Shown here piece by piece: positions 54,056 to 63,077 of a stretch of DNA of 64,000 nt; position 1 is the first letter of the stretch; each line of letters opens with the position of its first letter. The stretch lies in NCBI GenBank assembly GCA_002163155.1, contig MAAO01000004.1, positions 434,001-498,000 of the forward strand, in the 5' to 3' direction. Origin of the DNA: Halobacteriovorax marinus. GTDB lineage: Bacteria; Bdellovibrionota; Bacteriovoracia; Bacteriovoracales; Bacteriovoracaceae. The notes below the pieces were generated by a model. It was not told the DNA's origin, made no database searches, and was given only the letters and a program-made list of their open reading frames with translations. Made by a program: the position numbers and the translations under genes.

Positions 54056-54391
54056 TTGAGTCTCCTTGCCCATGTTAGATATTTTCTAAAGAGCAAGGAG
54101 GATGCCAATTTTTTGCTTCGAAATCAGAACGGTCCCTTTTAAGGTCGTTGAGTAAAGCCTAAAAATTAAAAACCTATAAACAGCTATGTTTTAATATAGG
54201 AGCAATGCCAGACTCTTCTTTATATTCGGTATTATAAATGAAAGCATTCTCACCAGGAATATATACAATAGCCTCTTGTTGAGGCAATTCTGATAACTCC
54301 AACACCTTAAAATCTTCACTTGCTAACAAAGTTCTCTCAAACCACAAAAGCCCCGACGAATCGAGGCTTTATATAAGAAGATTTTTTCTAA
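54056..54391. other. 336-bp gap with a terminator and a gene remnant
   Basis: A reading frame on the minus strand, stop at 54174, begins at a TTG inside the hairpin at 54348 and encodes 57 residues (ending GIAPILKHSCL) that look like the end of a real protein with no visible 5' part. It has no ribosome binding site. The rest of the gap holds the promoter region of the small secreted-protein gene at 54055. Confidence 0.4.
54348..54369 (-). terminator. rho-independent terminator after the Gly-rich secreted gene
   Basis: On the minus strand AAGCCTCGA and TCGGGGCTT pair (one G-T pair) around a TTCG loop and are followed by TTTT. It lies 22 bp past the stop of the 54392 gene and has the same UUCG-loop design as the terminator at 47500. 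The T tail is short. Confidence 0.75.
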
Positions 54392-54760
54392 TTACTTTTT
54401 AAAAAGTTCTCTAAGTTCTTCAGCTCTGTAAACAGTACCGTCTTTTAGAGTAACCTCTTCAAGCTCTTCTAGCTTTAGAAGAAAGTTTGTCTTAATAGCT
54501 GTAGGTTTTTTACTACTTTCTTTGGCAAGATAGTCAGCAAAGACTGGTAGAAGTTCAGACGTTGTCTGACCACCACTAAGACCTCCACCAACAAAACCGC
54601 TAAGCTTAGAATTAAATCTAATTATAGTAGTATGTCTTGAATCAACAATACTAACTCTTCCGTCCTTAGTTGGCTTAGTTCCACCACCACCGGCATCAAC
54701 TCCACCTCCACCGGTCGCAAAAGCGGAGAACGTAATTATATATAATAATAAAGCTTTCAC
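54392..54760 (-). CDS. small Gly-rich secreted protein coupled to an XRE regulator
   Basis: A 122-residue protein with a signal peptide (MKALLLYIITFSAFA) followed by a Gly-rich segment (GGGGVDAGGGGTKP). The GTG start at 54760 has AGGGAGG upstream and overlaps the stop of the XRE regulator gene as GTGA, so the two are cotranslated. Similar small secreted proteins linked with HTH proteins occur in Bdellovibrio-like genomes, as I recall. No motif gives a function. Confidence 0.65.
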   Translation of the reverse strand: MKALLLYIITFSAFATGGGGVDAGGGGTKPTKDGRVSIVDSRHTTIIRFNSKLSGFVGGGLSGGQTTSELLPVFADYLAKESSKKPTAIKTNFLLKLEELEEVTLKDGTVYRAEELRELFKK

Positions 54761-55548
54761 TGAAGCCTCCCTGAAGCAATAGTTTGCTTTTCTACTAAAG
54801 AATCTGCTACTAATCCAAAGAAAATACTATCGCTTCCTTTGTTCTCATTTTGATTCATCAAGTTGCTAATTTTTAAATGAGCCTCCTTCAGAATATTTAT
54901 AACTTTAGGCATGGCTTTTTCTAAATTCACTTCCGATGACTTAAAAGATAAGTAATTCAAACCTTTATTTATTTGATCTGCTCTATAGCACTTTTCAAGA
55001 GTTAGAGATAGAAGCTTCTTTAACGTTTCTTGATCCATCTGTAATGATTCATTACTTACGAAGTAAACTTTATTTCCTTCTTCTTTTACATATTTTGATT
55101 CTAGTAGCTTATTAATTACTGTTTGACCTTCTAGTCCGAAAAGAAAATCAATTTCACTCCTAGTCAGATGATCTTTAGTTACAAGTAATAACGACAAGAG
55201 AAATGTATCTCTATTCTCAAAAAACTTTTCAAACTGAACATCGACAAATGTAGATTTTAAATTATGAGAATACAAATCCCTATAAGTCTCAGCAATAATC
55301 GGATAATTTTCATCAAGATACTTTAAAAGATCTCCCGTTGCTCCCGTTCCTCTAAGAACTTTTAGAACTTGATCGATTGTTGGAACGCGTACGTCCCCAT
55401 TTTCAATTCTGTTTAACGAAGAAGCAGACATATTAAACTTCTTCGCGACTTGCGTTCCACTCAGATTCGGATGATCTACTTTATAAGATCGTATCCTTTC
55501 TCCGAGAGCTTCGCACAATGTGGTAGTGTGTGTGACCATTGCGTCCAT
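54757..55548 (-). CDS. XRE-type regulator with a TIGR02147-like C-terminal domain
   Basis: A ~263-residue protein: helix-turn-helix of XRE type (SGTQVAKKFNMSASSLNRIENGD) and a helical ~170-residue C-terminal domain with HLTRSEIDFLFGLEGQTV, resembling the TIGR02147/DUF4423 sensory part. It probably represses or activates the adjacent secreted-protein gene and itself. The ATG at 55548 is chosen (AAAGAG upstream); a TTG at 55578 is open but has no signal. An ATG three codons later is also possible. Confidence 0.72.
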   Translation of the reverse strand: MDAMVTHTTTLCEALGERIRSYKVDHPNLSGTQVAKKFNMSASSLNRIENGDVRVPTIDQVLKVLRGTGATGDLLKYLDENYPIIAETYRDLYSHNLKSTFVDVQFEKFFENRDTFLLSLLLVTKDHLTRSEIDFLFGLEGQTVINKLLESKYVKEEGNKVYFVSNESLQMDQETLKKLLSLTLEKCYRADQINKGLNYLSFKSSEVNLEKAMPKVINILKEAHLKISNLMNQNENKGSDSIFFGLVADSLVEKQTIASGRLQ

Positions 55549-55864
55549 AAACTCTTTGCCCCGTTTGTTGTAATTCAATTAATTCTTTTTAGACCACATT
55601 ACGCACAGGGTAAATACAACTTGAATTATTTACACCATCATCAAGAAAACTTGTGGATTGTGCTCTAACTCACTAAAGGATCCTTCAACTCCTTGTGATT
55701 TAAGTAGGTTGGGAGTTTGAAAGTACACTTCAGTTTAGCTCCTCCACTCAAAACCCTACGCAGACCAAGTATGAAATAGAGAAAATGAGGCAAGCACTAT
55801 GACGTAACTAACTGAAATAACCATAGGGACTCGTGTACCTAATTAAGGTAGACTAGCCTAAGAT
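55549..55864. other. 316-bp divergent intergenic region
   Basis: No gene is visible. It should contain the promoters for the XRE regulator (leftward) and the GT22-type gene (rightward). No palindrome with clear operator character was found. Confidence 0.5.
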
Positions 55865-57265
55865 ATGAATATTTTTAAGAATCATCCAATTTACCTACTC
55901 ACCCTATTGGCCATTACTTTATGCGCTATATTCTCTGTGGGCTTTCTTCATCCGGATGAACAGTACTACACCCTTGATTTCGCATTTAAAAAACTTGGGA
56001 TTCTTGAGAACTTAACCACATGGGAATTTGAAACAAGAATTCGTCCCTGGACTCTCCCATACTTTTTCTACATTCTACTTCTACCTTTTAAAACTCTTGG
56101 CATTACCAATCCCTTTACTCTCGCCACTATCGCGAGGCTATTTTCGGGACTGTTGGGTTTTATCACTCTTATCTCTTTTACAAAGAACCTACGTCGCTTC
56201 TTTAGTGAAGATAACTTTAAATACTTTGAAAAGTTCTCGCTTCTTTTTTGGCCCCTCATTTTTATGAGTGTAAGAACTTCATCAGACCATTGGGCCACTT
56301 GTTTCTTCTTATTAGGACTACTTGAAATTTTAAAAAGTGAAAAGATATCTTCAAAGTCTCTTTTCATTGGTGGACTACTCTTTGGTCTCTCATTTTCCCT
56401 AAGGCATCAAACAGGAATACTCTCCCTCTCTTTTGGATTGTGGTTACTTATTTCAAAAACTCTTCCCCTAAAGAGATGGCTCTTTAGTTTTTCTAGTTTA
56501 ATTCTTCTTGGAGTATTAATTGGAATTGGACTCGATTCACTTGGTTACGAACAACTCACATTCACTCCGTACAACTATCTAACAGAGAATATTTTAAAAG
56601 ATAAAATAAGTGGTTTTGGAGTTATGCCCTGGTGGGGATATTTAAAACTCTCCCTAAAAGGACTAAACATATTTGCGCCTCTTCTTATTATTGGTGCAGT
56701 TAATTACATGAGAAAGAATCCATATGCTTGGGCGACTTGGATTTTTATTCCATTTCTAGTTTTTCATAGTGCCATCGGACATAAGGAACTAAGGTTTCTC
56801 TACCCTCTCCTATTCATCGTTATTTACATGAGTTTCCAGTCATATAATTTTATCAAATATAAAAAGAGTTTTTCCACAATTCTATTCTTCTCTATAATAG
56901 GCACAGTAATAGTTTGTTTTAAACCTGCCTATACACCCATGAAGTTCTATCACTTCCTCTACAATTATAAGTCTGGAGAGGCATTAGATCTCTACACCTT
57001 TAAAGATAGAAAGGGACGATATCCAGAGCTTGAAATGAAAGTTTTTGAGAGAGCAAATACAACACTCATAAAAGACGAAGTGAAAAGTCACAACCCTTTC
57101 TACACTTTTACAACTAAGTATAGTGACCTAAAAACGATAAACTCCAAGTATCAATGCACGCAAGAATATATCTCGTACCCTAATTGGGTTTTAAAATTTA
57201 ATTTCTTTAAATGGAGAGATAGATCAAATGTTTGGGCGCTTAGTTCTTGTAAACAAATCCCTTAG
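55865..57265 (+). CDS. GT22-type mannosyltransferase
   Basis: A 466-residue polytopic membrane protein with HPDEQ at residues 29-33, a TWEFETRIRPWTLP segment and GHKELRFLYPLLF, the three signatures of the GT22 family (Alg9/PIG-B-like, Dol-P-mannose users in eukaryotes). About nine hydrophobic segments. In bacteria the donor would be a polyprenyl-phosphate sugar. It is alone on its strand facing the LPS genes at 57277-61484 and probably adds a sugar to a surface glycan. Confidence 0.8.
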   Translation: MNIFKNHPIYLLTLLAITLCAIFSVGFLHPDEQYYTLDFAFKKLGILENLTTWEFETRIRPWTLPYFFYILLLPFKTLGITNPFTLATIARLFSGLLGFITLISFTKNLRRFFSEDNFKYFEKFSLLFWPLIFMSVRTSSDHWATCFFLLGLLEILKSEKISSKSLFIGGLLFGLSFSLRHQTGILSLSFGLWLLISKTLPLKRWLFSFSSLILLGVLIGIGLDSLGYEQLTFTPYNYLTENILKDKISGFGVMPWWGYLKLSLKGLNIFAPLLIIGAVNYMRKNPYAWATWIFIPFLVFHSAIGHKELRFLYPLLFIVIYMSFQSYNFIKYKKSFSTILFFSIIGTVIVCFKPAYTPMKFYHFLYNYKSGEALDLYTFKDRKGRYPELEMKVFERANTTLIKDEVKSHNPFYTFTTKYSDLKTINSKYQCTQEYISYPNWVLKFNFFKWRDRSNVWALSSCKQIP

Positions 57266-57276
57266 AGGCCCATCAA

Positions 57277-58158
57277 TTATTTTACAAAGAGTGAATAACT
57301 CGATTGAAAACATTTTCCAGACTCTAGAGTGATGAGACCTTCTTTTTCAAAGAAGTTATTCTTTGAATCAACTGCGTCAGCGACTCCACTCCAAGGCTCA
57401 ATACAAACAAAGGGGGCACCATCAGGGGACCAAAGGCCTAAGTAAGCACAGTTTTCAAATTCCATAAGAACAGATTTGGAATTATTAATATTTTTAAGAC
57501 TCACTTTTGTTGAAGTAATATCCTTAAAAACTAAAGCATCATTTTGAAATAATCTAGAAACTAGTGGAATCTTCTTTCCATGAAACATCTTTCTATCAGG
57601 AAGAGTATGAAAGTTAACTAGCCCTTTTTCTAAATAGTAGGCTCCTCCGTACTCGTCTTCTTCAAATTCCACATAGTAATCTTCGTATTTCTCACCATCA
57701 GCTAAAGGCACATTGAATGCGGGATGTGAGCCTATAGAAAAGAGCATATCTCTTCTATCAACATTTCGAACTTCATATTCAACGAAGAGTTTTGGGCCAT
57801 AAACCCTAAAGCGAACTTCTAAAATAAATTTGAAAGGATAAGACTTTAGAGTCTCGTCTGTATACTCAAGTTTAAAGTGAGCCACATCTCTTTCAGCTCG
57901 CACCACCTGAAATTCCATATCTCTAGCAAAGCCATGCTTGCCCATAGAGTAGAATTTATTACCAAGACGGTACTTATCATCCATAAGTTGTCCAACAACC
58001 GGAAAGAGAATGGGAGCAGATCGCTTCCACCACTTTGGATCAGATTGCCAAATATACTCTGTCAGTGTCTCTGAATCGAGCAAACTCTTAAGTTCTGCTC
58101 CATTAGTACTAATTTTTGCAGTGATAAACTCACTCGAAATTTCAATTACTTTCGACAT
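57277..58158 (-). CDS. aldose 1-epimerase-family protein
   Basis: A 293-residue galactose mutarotase-like protein (LacX/YihR-type): WQSDPKWWKRSAPILFP, GSHPAFNVPL with the acid/base His, and CIEPWSGVAD near the C-terminus holding the conserved Glu. It interconverts sugar anomers. Its 5' end overlaps the O-antigen ligase gene by 17 bases, so it is cotranscribed with the LPS genes. Confidence 0.82.
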   Translation of the reverse strand: MSKVIEISSEFITAKISTNGAELKSLLDSETLTEYIWQSDPKWWKRSAPILFPVVGQLMDDKYRLGNKFYSMGKHGFARDMEFQVVRAERDVAHFKLEYTDETLKSYPFKFILEVRFRVYGPKLFVEYEVRNVDRRDMLFSIGSHPAFNVPLADGEKYEDYYVEFEEDEYGGAYYLEKGLVNFHTLPDRKMFHGKKIPLVSRLFQNDALVFKDITSTKVSLKNINNSKSVLMEFENCAYLGLWSPDGAPFVCIEPWSGVADAVDSKNNFFEKEGLITLESGKCFQSSYSLFVK

Positions 58159-59335
58159 CCTGTCCTCTTAGTTGAGATAGCGCCCAAACACCCATAATCA
58201 AAAATAAGTTTTCCCCATCTCCAAAAGTGTATTGAAACATTCCTGATGTGATAAAACTTAGTACAAAGGGAAATGTTAAATCCCCTATTAAATCTCTTCT
58301 TTTAAATGATTCTATTAGCCATGCTATAAAGAAACCAAGGGTCGCTAAGAATCCAACAATTCCCGTTGAAGCTAAATGCTCAAGGAGATTATTATGAGCG
58401 TGTCCTCCGAATTCAGGAAATGCTATATTATGCTTCTTTTTAATCTCTTTTACGTTTGATTCAAAGTTTCTATAACCCCATCCAAAAGCAGGTTTCTCTC
58501 TAAAGGCCTTATAAGCTGTTTCATAGAAAGCTATTCTCTGCGAATTAGAACCTTCACGACTTAGAAACATATTTTGAACTTTACTACTGAATGTAATGGC
58601 ACCACCAAAAGATATAAGAATGACCATTGTAAAAATCAGAAATAACTTGAAGTTCTTTTTCAAGAAATATCCCATAACTCCTACTGCATAACCTATCCAT
58701 CCACCTCTTGCGTAAGAGAGTATAGTTCCAATTACAGCAAGAATAGCTGAAGAGTATAGTGCCCAGGGACGAATGATATTTATCTTCTTAAGACATGAGA
58801 TTGTAAGTAGAACAGCAAATAAACTTATGCCATAACCATAAGTCATGTACATACCAAAGAGACCACAGGCCCTAATGGGATGACAGGCATCTTTCATTTT
58901 CACAGGATTAAATCCTGTATATAGAGCTATCAAACCCGAAATAGTAGCGACAGATGTAGCAAATAGAAATGTGTAGATAAGGATTTTCTTCTTTTTCTCA
59001 TCTAGGTAATTATCGACAAGTCTCTGAATGGCAAAGACACTTAACCAAGGAATGAGAAAGTACTTTATCTTTAAGAGATTTTTATACGGTCTATCCAAAA
59101 TGTCTAAATTGAAAACAACCGAGAGAATCATCGAGCCCATCATTAACAATAGAAAAATTGAACTATAAGTTAGTTTGATTGGTTTTTCTTTTTTTATAAA
59201 ATCCTGAATGAAGAAGTAAATCGCAGGAACAATAAAGAGGATATGACTAAGAGCACTAAAGCTAACTGAAACAAAGGTTCCAAGCGCCAAGACGAATAAT
59301 GCTGCATAAGTTAATTTTAAGCTAACTAAATTCAT
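58142..59335 (-). CDS. O-antigen ligase family protein
   Basis: A 397-residue membrane protein with about ten helices and the Wzy_C signature GWGYRNFESN in a large loop followed by HAHNNLLEHLASTG. It joins O-antigen to lipid A-core, or polymerises a glycan, at the periplasmic face of the inner membrane. Operon: galE (59403), ligase, aldose epimerase-like gene, all on the minus strand. Confidence 0.88.
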   Translation of the reverse strand: MNLVSLKLTYAALFVLALGTFVSVSFSALSHILFIVPAIYFFIQDFIKKEKPIKLTYSSIFLLLMMGSMILSVVFNLDILDRPYKNLLKIKYFLIPWLSVFAIQRLVDNYLDEKKKKILIYTFLFATSVATISGLIALYTGFNPVKMKDACHPIRACGLFGMYMTYGYGISLFAVLLTISCLKKINIIRPWALYSSAILAVIGTILSYARGGWIGYAVGVMGYFLKKNFKLFLIFTMVILISFGGAITFSSKVQNMFLSREGSNSQRIAFYETAYKAFREKPAFGWGYRNFESNVKEIKKKHNIAFPEFGGHAHNNLLEHLASTGIVGFLATLGFFIAWLIESFKRRDLIGDLTFPFVLSFITSGMFQYTFGDGENLFLIMGVWALSQLRGQDVESN

Positions 59336-59402
59336 TTATCTATCATACCTTTAAAGAAGAAATTTTGCATGAGTGAAGTTTAAATCAAACGATTTAGTCA
59401 GA

Positions 59403-60383
59403 TTAGTCTTTTAAATTCTTTTCCCACTCAAAGGCAGTTCTAACAATCAATTCAAGATCATCATGCTTTGGAGTCCAACCTAGAACTTTTCCTATCTTTT
59501 CTGCTTTAGACATAAGCACAGGAGCGTCGCCCGCCCTGCGTGGTCCCATCTCAATTTTAAAATCAACTCCAGAAACTTTCTTTACTACTTCTAAAACTTC
59601 TTTAACTGTAAATCCATGACCATAGCCACAATTGCAAAGAGTAGATTCTCCACCCTTCAATAGATAAGTTAAGGCATCGATATGAGCTTGCGCCAAATCA
59701 TCCACGTGAATATAATCTCTAATACAAGTTCCATCTTTAGTTTCATAATCATCACCAAAGACAAACATCTTATCTCTCTTTCCAAGAGCAGTTTCACAAG
59801 CAATTTTTATAAGGTGAGTTGAAAGAGGAGAACATTGTCCAACCTTTCCTTCAATATTTGCTCCCGCAACATTGAAGTACCTGAGAATAACGAAGTTAAA
59901 GTCATCGTGGGCATGGGCCACATCTTCAAGCATCCACTCAGTCATAAGTTTTGTACGACCATAGGGATTAATGGGTTGCACTTGCATCTCTTCCGAGCAA
60001 ACGCCCCCTGGGGCCATGCCATAAACAGCAGCAGTTGAAGAGAAGATAAATTTATTAATTTTATTTTTTACACAGAGATTAATGAGATCCAAAGTATTTT
60101 GCGTATTATTATTATAATACTTCAGAGGATCAGTAACACTTTCTGGAACAATGATAGATCCAGCAAAGTGAAAACAAGCGGAGAAGTTATGCTCTTTCAT
60201 CAAAGCATCAAGCTTGGCATGATCTTCTAGATCTCCTATGACCAATTCTCCGGCCAGGACACTCTTCTCTCTTCCTGTTGAAAGATTATCGTAAATGATA
60301 ATATCGTGATCAGATGAACCGAGTAGGTTTACTATATGAGAACCAATGTAACCTGCTCCACCTGTAACTAATATTTTTGCCAT
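59403..60383 (-). CDS. galE: UDP-glucose 4-epimerase
   Basis: A 326-residue SDR: TGGAGYIGSH for NAD binding, STAAVYG, the catalytic PYGRTK and RYFNVAGA, which together mark GalE. It interconverts UDP-Glc and UDP-Gal for the surface sugars made by this cluster. Its start directly follows the GT4 gene stop. Confidence 0.93.
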   Translation of the reverse strand: MAKILVTGGAGYIGSHIVNLLGSSDHDIIIYDNLSTGREKSVLAGELVIGDLEDHAKLDALMKEHNFSACFHFAGSIIVPESVTDPLKYYNNNTQNTLDLINLCVKNKINKFIFSSTAAVYGMAPGGVCSEEMQVQPINPYGRTKLMTEWMLEDVAHAHDDFNFVILRYFNVAGANIEGKVGQCSPLSTHLIKIACETALGKRDKMFVFGDDYETKDGTCIRDYIHVDDLAQAHIDALTYLLKGGESTLCNCGYGHGFTVKEVLEVVKKVSGVDFKIEMGPRRAGDAPVLMSKAEKIGKVLGWTPKHDDLELIVRTAFEWEKNLKD

Positions 60384-61484
60384 CTATAATTCCTTCATAG
60401 TTGAATCTATCAACTCTTGGATATTCTTCTTAAAATTTTCTCTTGAAAATTCTTCTGCTCTTGAAAACAAATCACTGGATTGAAAGGATTTTAATTCAAA
60501 TTCTTTTACAGCGGCAATTAAGGACTCTTCAGTTTGTTCTTCAAAGAGGACAGAGACTTTATCAGTTAAAGTCTCAAGCACGCCACCTATTTTAAAGGCA
60601 ATGACAGGAGTTCCACTAGCAAGTGATTCTAGAGGAGTAATACCAAAGTCCTCAGTACCAGGAAAAATCAGCGCTTGAGCTTTTGCAAAGTACTTAACCA
60701 CTTCTTCTCTTGAAAGATTTCCAAGAAGCTCAATACCCTCTCCGGCCATCTCTCTTAGTTCCTGTTCTTGTTGACCTGAACCAATAATCTTTAGTTTTTT
60801 ACCCATTTTATTAAAAGCTCTGATCGCTAAATCAACTCTCTTATTGGGGGCAAAAGCTGTAACCATTATATAATAGTCTTCTTTTTCTATGGGATTTTTT
60901 TGAAACTCTCTAAAGTCTTTCAAATCAACAAAGGGATGAATAACATCTGAATCAATATGATAGTATTTTTTAATTCTCTGTTGAACGAACTTTGCATTTG
61001 CAATTGGTACATCTACATTTGCATTACTTTTTAAATCCCAATTGACGAGATAATTCTTAAAGATTCTAGCTCCTAGTCTCTGATAGAAGGGAGCTTGTGG
61101 TCCAAAGTAAACATCATACTGATCGTAGAGATATCGCATGGGACTATGAATATAAGAAATATGTTTTGCCCCATGAGGCTTCTTCACACCCTTAATCACG
61201 CAATGGGATGAGCTGATCACAAGATCAGCTTCCTCAACCACTTTCATCATAGAAGCAGCTAATGGGAATAAAGGAAGAAACTTTCTATAATGTTTATGAA
61301 TTCCTGGAATATAGTTTAGAAAAGAAGTCACAATTTTTCTATTTTCAATCAAAGGTGTTGTTGAACCCTTTTTATACAAAAGGGTATAGAGAGGAGCATC
61401 TGGGAACATCTCACAGAATACTTCGAGAACTCGCTCTCCACCTCTAAATCCAGTTAACCAATCGTGCATTAAAATTACTTTCAT
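60384..61484 (-). CDS. GT4 glycosyltransferase (WbaZ-like)
   Basis: A 366-residue GT-B enzyme: MKVILMHDWLTGFRGGERVLE at the N-terminus, SSHCVIKGVKKP, and the donor-binding EDFGITPLESLASG with the E-x7-E motif. It transfers a sugar in LPS/exopolysaccharide assembly. The ATG at 61484 has no Shine-Dalgarno but sits 7 bases after a TATAAT box, so the mRNA may be leaderless; the open extension to 61520 lacks homology. Confidence 0.88.
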   Translation of the reverse strand: MKVILMHDWLTGFRGGERVLEVFCEMFPDAPLYTLLYKKGSTTPLIENRKIVTSFLNYIPGIHKHYRKFLPLFPLAASMMKVVEEADLVISSSHCVIKGVKKPHGAKHISYIHSPMRYLYDQYDVYFGPQAPFYQRLGARIFKNYLVNWDLKSNANVDVPIANAKFVQQRIKKYYHIDSDVIHPFVDLKDFREFQKNPIEKEDYYIMVTAFAPNKRVDLAIRAFNKMGKKLKIIGSGQQEQELREMAGEGIELLGNLSREEVVKYFAKAQALIFPGTEDFGITPLESLASGTPVIAFKIGGVLETLTDKVSVLFEEQTEESLIAAVKEFELKSFQSSDLFSRAEEFSRENFKKNIQELIDSTMKEL

Positions 61485-61491
61485 GCAGAAA

Positions 61492-61520
61492 ATTATAACA
61501 AATTTGAATCTTACAGTCAC
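61492..61520 (-). promoter_or_regulatory. candidate leaderless promoter of the GT4 gene
   Basis: TATAAT at 61492-61497 and GTGACT at 61515-61520 with exactly 17 bp between them resemble a -10/-35 pair on the minus strand. The ATG follows the -10 by 7 bases, so transcription would begin at or near the A of the ATG. Only the box pattern supports this. Confidence 0.5.
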
Positions 61521-61578
61521 CTTTTGCCAAATGGCGTTAGACCTCTTAAGCTATACTAAACAAAACTAAGGATAAAGA

Positions 61579-63027
61579 ATGCACAGGGCCAAAAAACCGG
61601 GACTCCTAGTCTCACTCGTACCAGTTATTTTTCTCGTATTTCTACTCATTCAAAATGTGATTATTTTTAAAGATGACGCTACTGGTGGAGCTAATCAAAT
61701 TGCTCTCTTAGCAGCAGCATTTGTTACAGGAATTATTGGAGTATTCTTCTTAAAAGTTAAGTACCACCACATTGAAGAGAAAATAGTTTCATCAATCAAT
61801 ATGTCGCTATCGGCAATCACTATACTCTTTGTAGTAGGAGCGCTCATCGGAGTTTGGATTTTATCTGGAACAGTTCCGGCCATGATCTTCTACGGCTTAA
61901 AAATCATTCATCCAAGTGTCTTTCTACCTGTCGCTTGTATTATTTGTTGTGTCGTATCTCTTGCAACTGGAAGTAGTTGGTCAACGACAGGAACCGTTGG
62001 TATCGCCTTAATTGGAATTGGCCAAACAATGGGAATTCCAGAAGGAGCAGTCGCAGGAGCAGTAATCTCAGGTGCTTATTTTGGTGATAAAATGTCACCT
62101 TTGTCTGATACAACAAACCTAGCTCCTGCAGTGGCGGGCAGTGAACTCTTTACTCATATTCGTCATATGGTCTACACATCTGGACCAGCAATCATTTTAT
62201 CCATCATTGGTTTTACAATTCTCGGTTTCACGTATGACACTAAAGCGATAAATTCTGAAAGTATCGACCTCATGCTTGCGACGATTGATTCCAAATTTAA
62301 TATTTCCCCTCTAATGTTTATTCCACCAATAGTTGTACTATTTATGGTGAGAAAGAAAGTTCCAGCTCTTCCGGCCATTGCTACAGGGGTTTTAGTAGGA
62401 ATTATTACTGCTTTGATTTTCCAAAGAGAAATGATGGCCTCTCTTCTTGGAGGAAAGACTACAATAAAAGATTATTACACGCTAATTACTCAAGTTTCCT
62501 ATCAAGGTTTTAACATTGAATCAGGAAATAAGTTAGTAGACTCTCTTTTAAGCCGAGGGGGAATGAGTGGCATGCTTTCAACTGTTTGGTTAATATTTTC
62601 TGCTATGGTTTTTGGTGGGACACTTGATGCAACCGGTATGCTAGCTAAAATATCTAGTTCAATATTAAAATTAGTAACAGGAACTGGTTCACTCATCGGT
62701 GCAACACTTGCAAGTTGTTTAGTTTTAAATGCAACTGCCTCTGATCAATATCTTGCTATCGTTGTTCCGGGAAAAATGTTTAGAAAAGCATACGAGAAGT
62801 ATGGCCTAGACCCTAGAAACCTCTCTCGTGCACTTGAAGATGCAGGAACCGTGACTTCTGTACTCATTCCTTGGAATAGTGGAGGAGCCTATAACTCAGC
62901 AGCTCTTGGTGTTCCAACGTTAACGTATTTGCCATATTGTTTCTTTAATATTCTATCGCCGATTATTTCGTTATTTTTAGCGGTCATGAATATAACAATT
63001 GTAAAAAGATTAGAAGAAGAGAAATAA
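61579..63027 (+). CDS. nhaC: Na+/H+ antiporter NhaC family protein
   Basis: A 482-residue membrane protein with about twelve helices and the NhaC signatures TGSSWSTTGTVGIAL, GAYFGDKMSPLSDTTNLAPAV and a conserved LNATASDQYLAIVVPG late in the protein. It exchanges sodium and protons (or related organic cations). Divergent from the GT4 gene. Ends two bases before a strong hairpin terminator. Confidence 0.9.
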   Translation: MHRAKKPGLLVSLVPVIFLVFLLIQNVIIFKDDATGGANQIALLAAAFVTGIIGVFFLKVKYHHIEEKIVSSINMSLSAITILFVVGALIGVWILSGTVPAMIFYGLKIIHPSVFLPVACIICCVVSLATGSSWSTTGTVGIALIGIGQTMGIPEGAVAGAVISGAYFGDKMSPLSDTTNLAPAVAGSELFTHIRHMVYTSGPAIILSIIGFTILGFTYDTKAINSESIDLMLATIDSKFNISPLMFIPPIVVLFMVRKKVPALPAIATGVLVGIITALIFQREMMASLLGGKTTIKDYYTLITQVSYQGFNIESGNKLVDSLLSRGGMSGMLSTVWLIFSAMVFGGTLDATGMLAKISSSILKLVTGTGSLIGATLASCLVLNATASDQYLAIVVPGKMFRKAYEKYGLDPRNLSRALEDAGTVTSVLIPWNSGGAYNSAALGVPTLTYLPYCFFNILSPIISLFLAVMNITIVKRLEEEK

Positions 63028-63028
63028 T

Positions 63029-63059
63029 AAAAAAGGCCAGTATCGAACTGGCCTTTTTT
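63029..63059. terminator. bidirectional terminator between convergent genes
   Basis: A perfect 13-bp stem with AAAAAAGGCCAGT on one side and its complement on the other around a 5-base loop; both strands end in a T run. It serves the NhaC gene (plus) and the 5'-nucleotidase gene (minus). Confidence 0.92.
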
Positions 63060-63077
63060 ATTCTATTCAATTACAAA

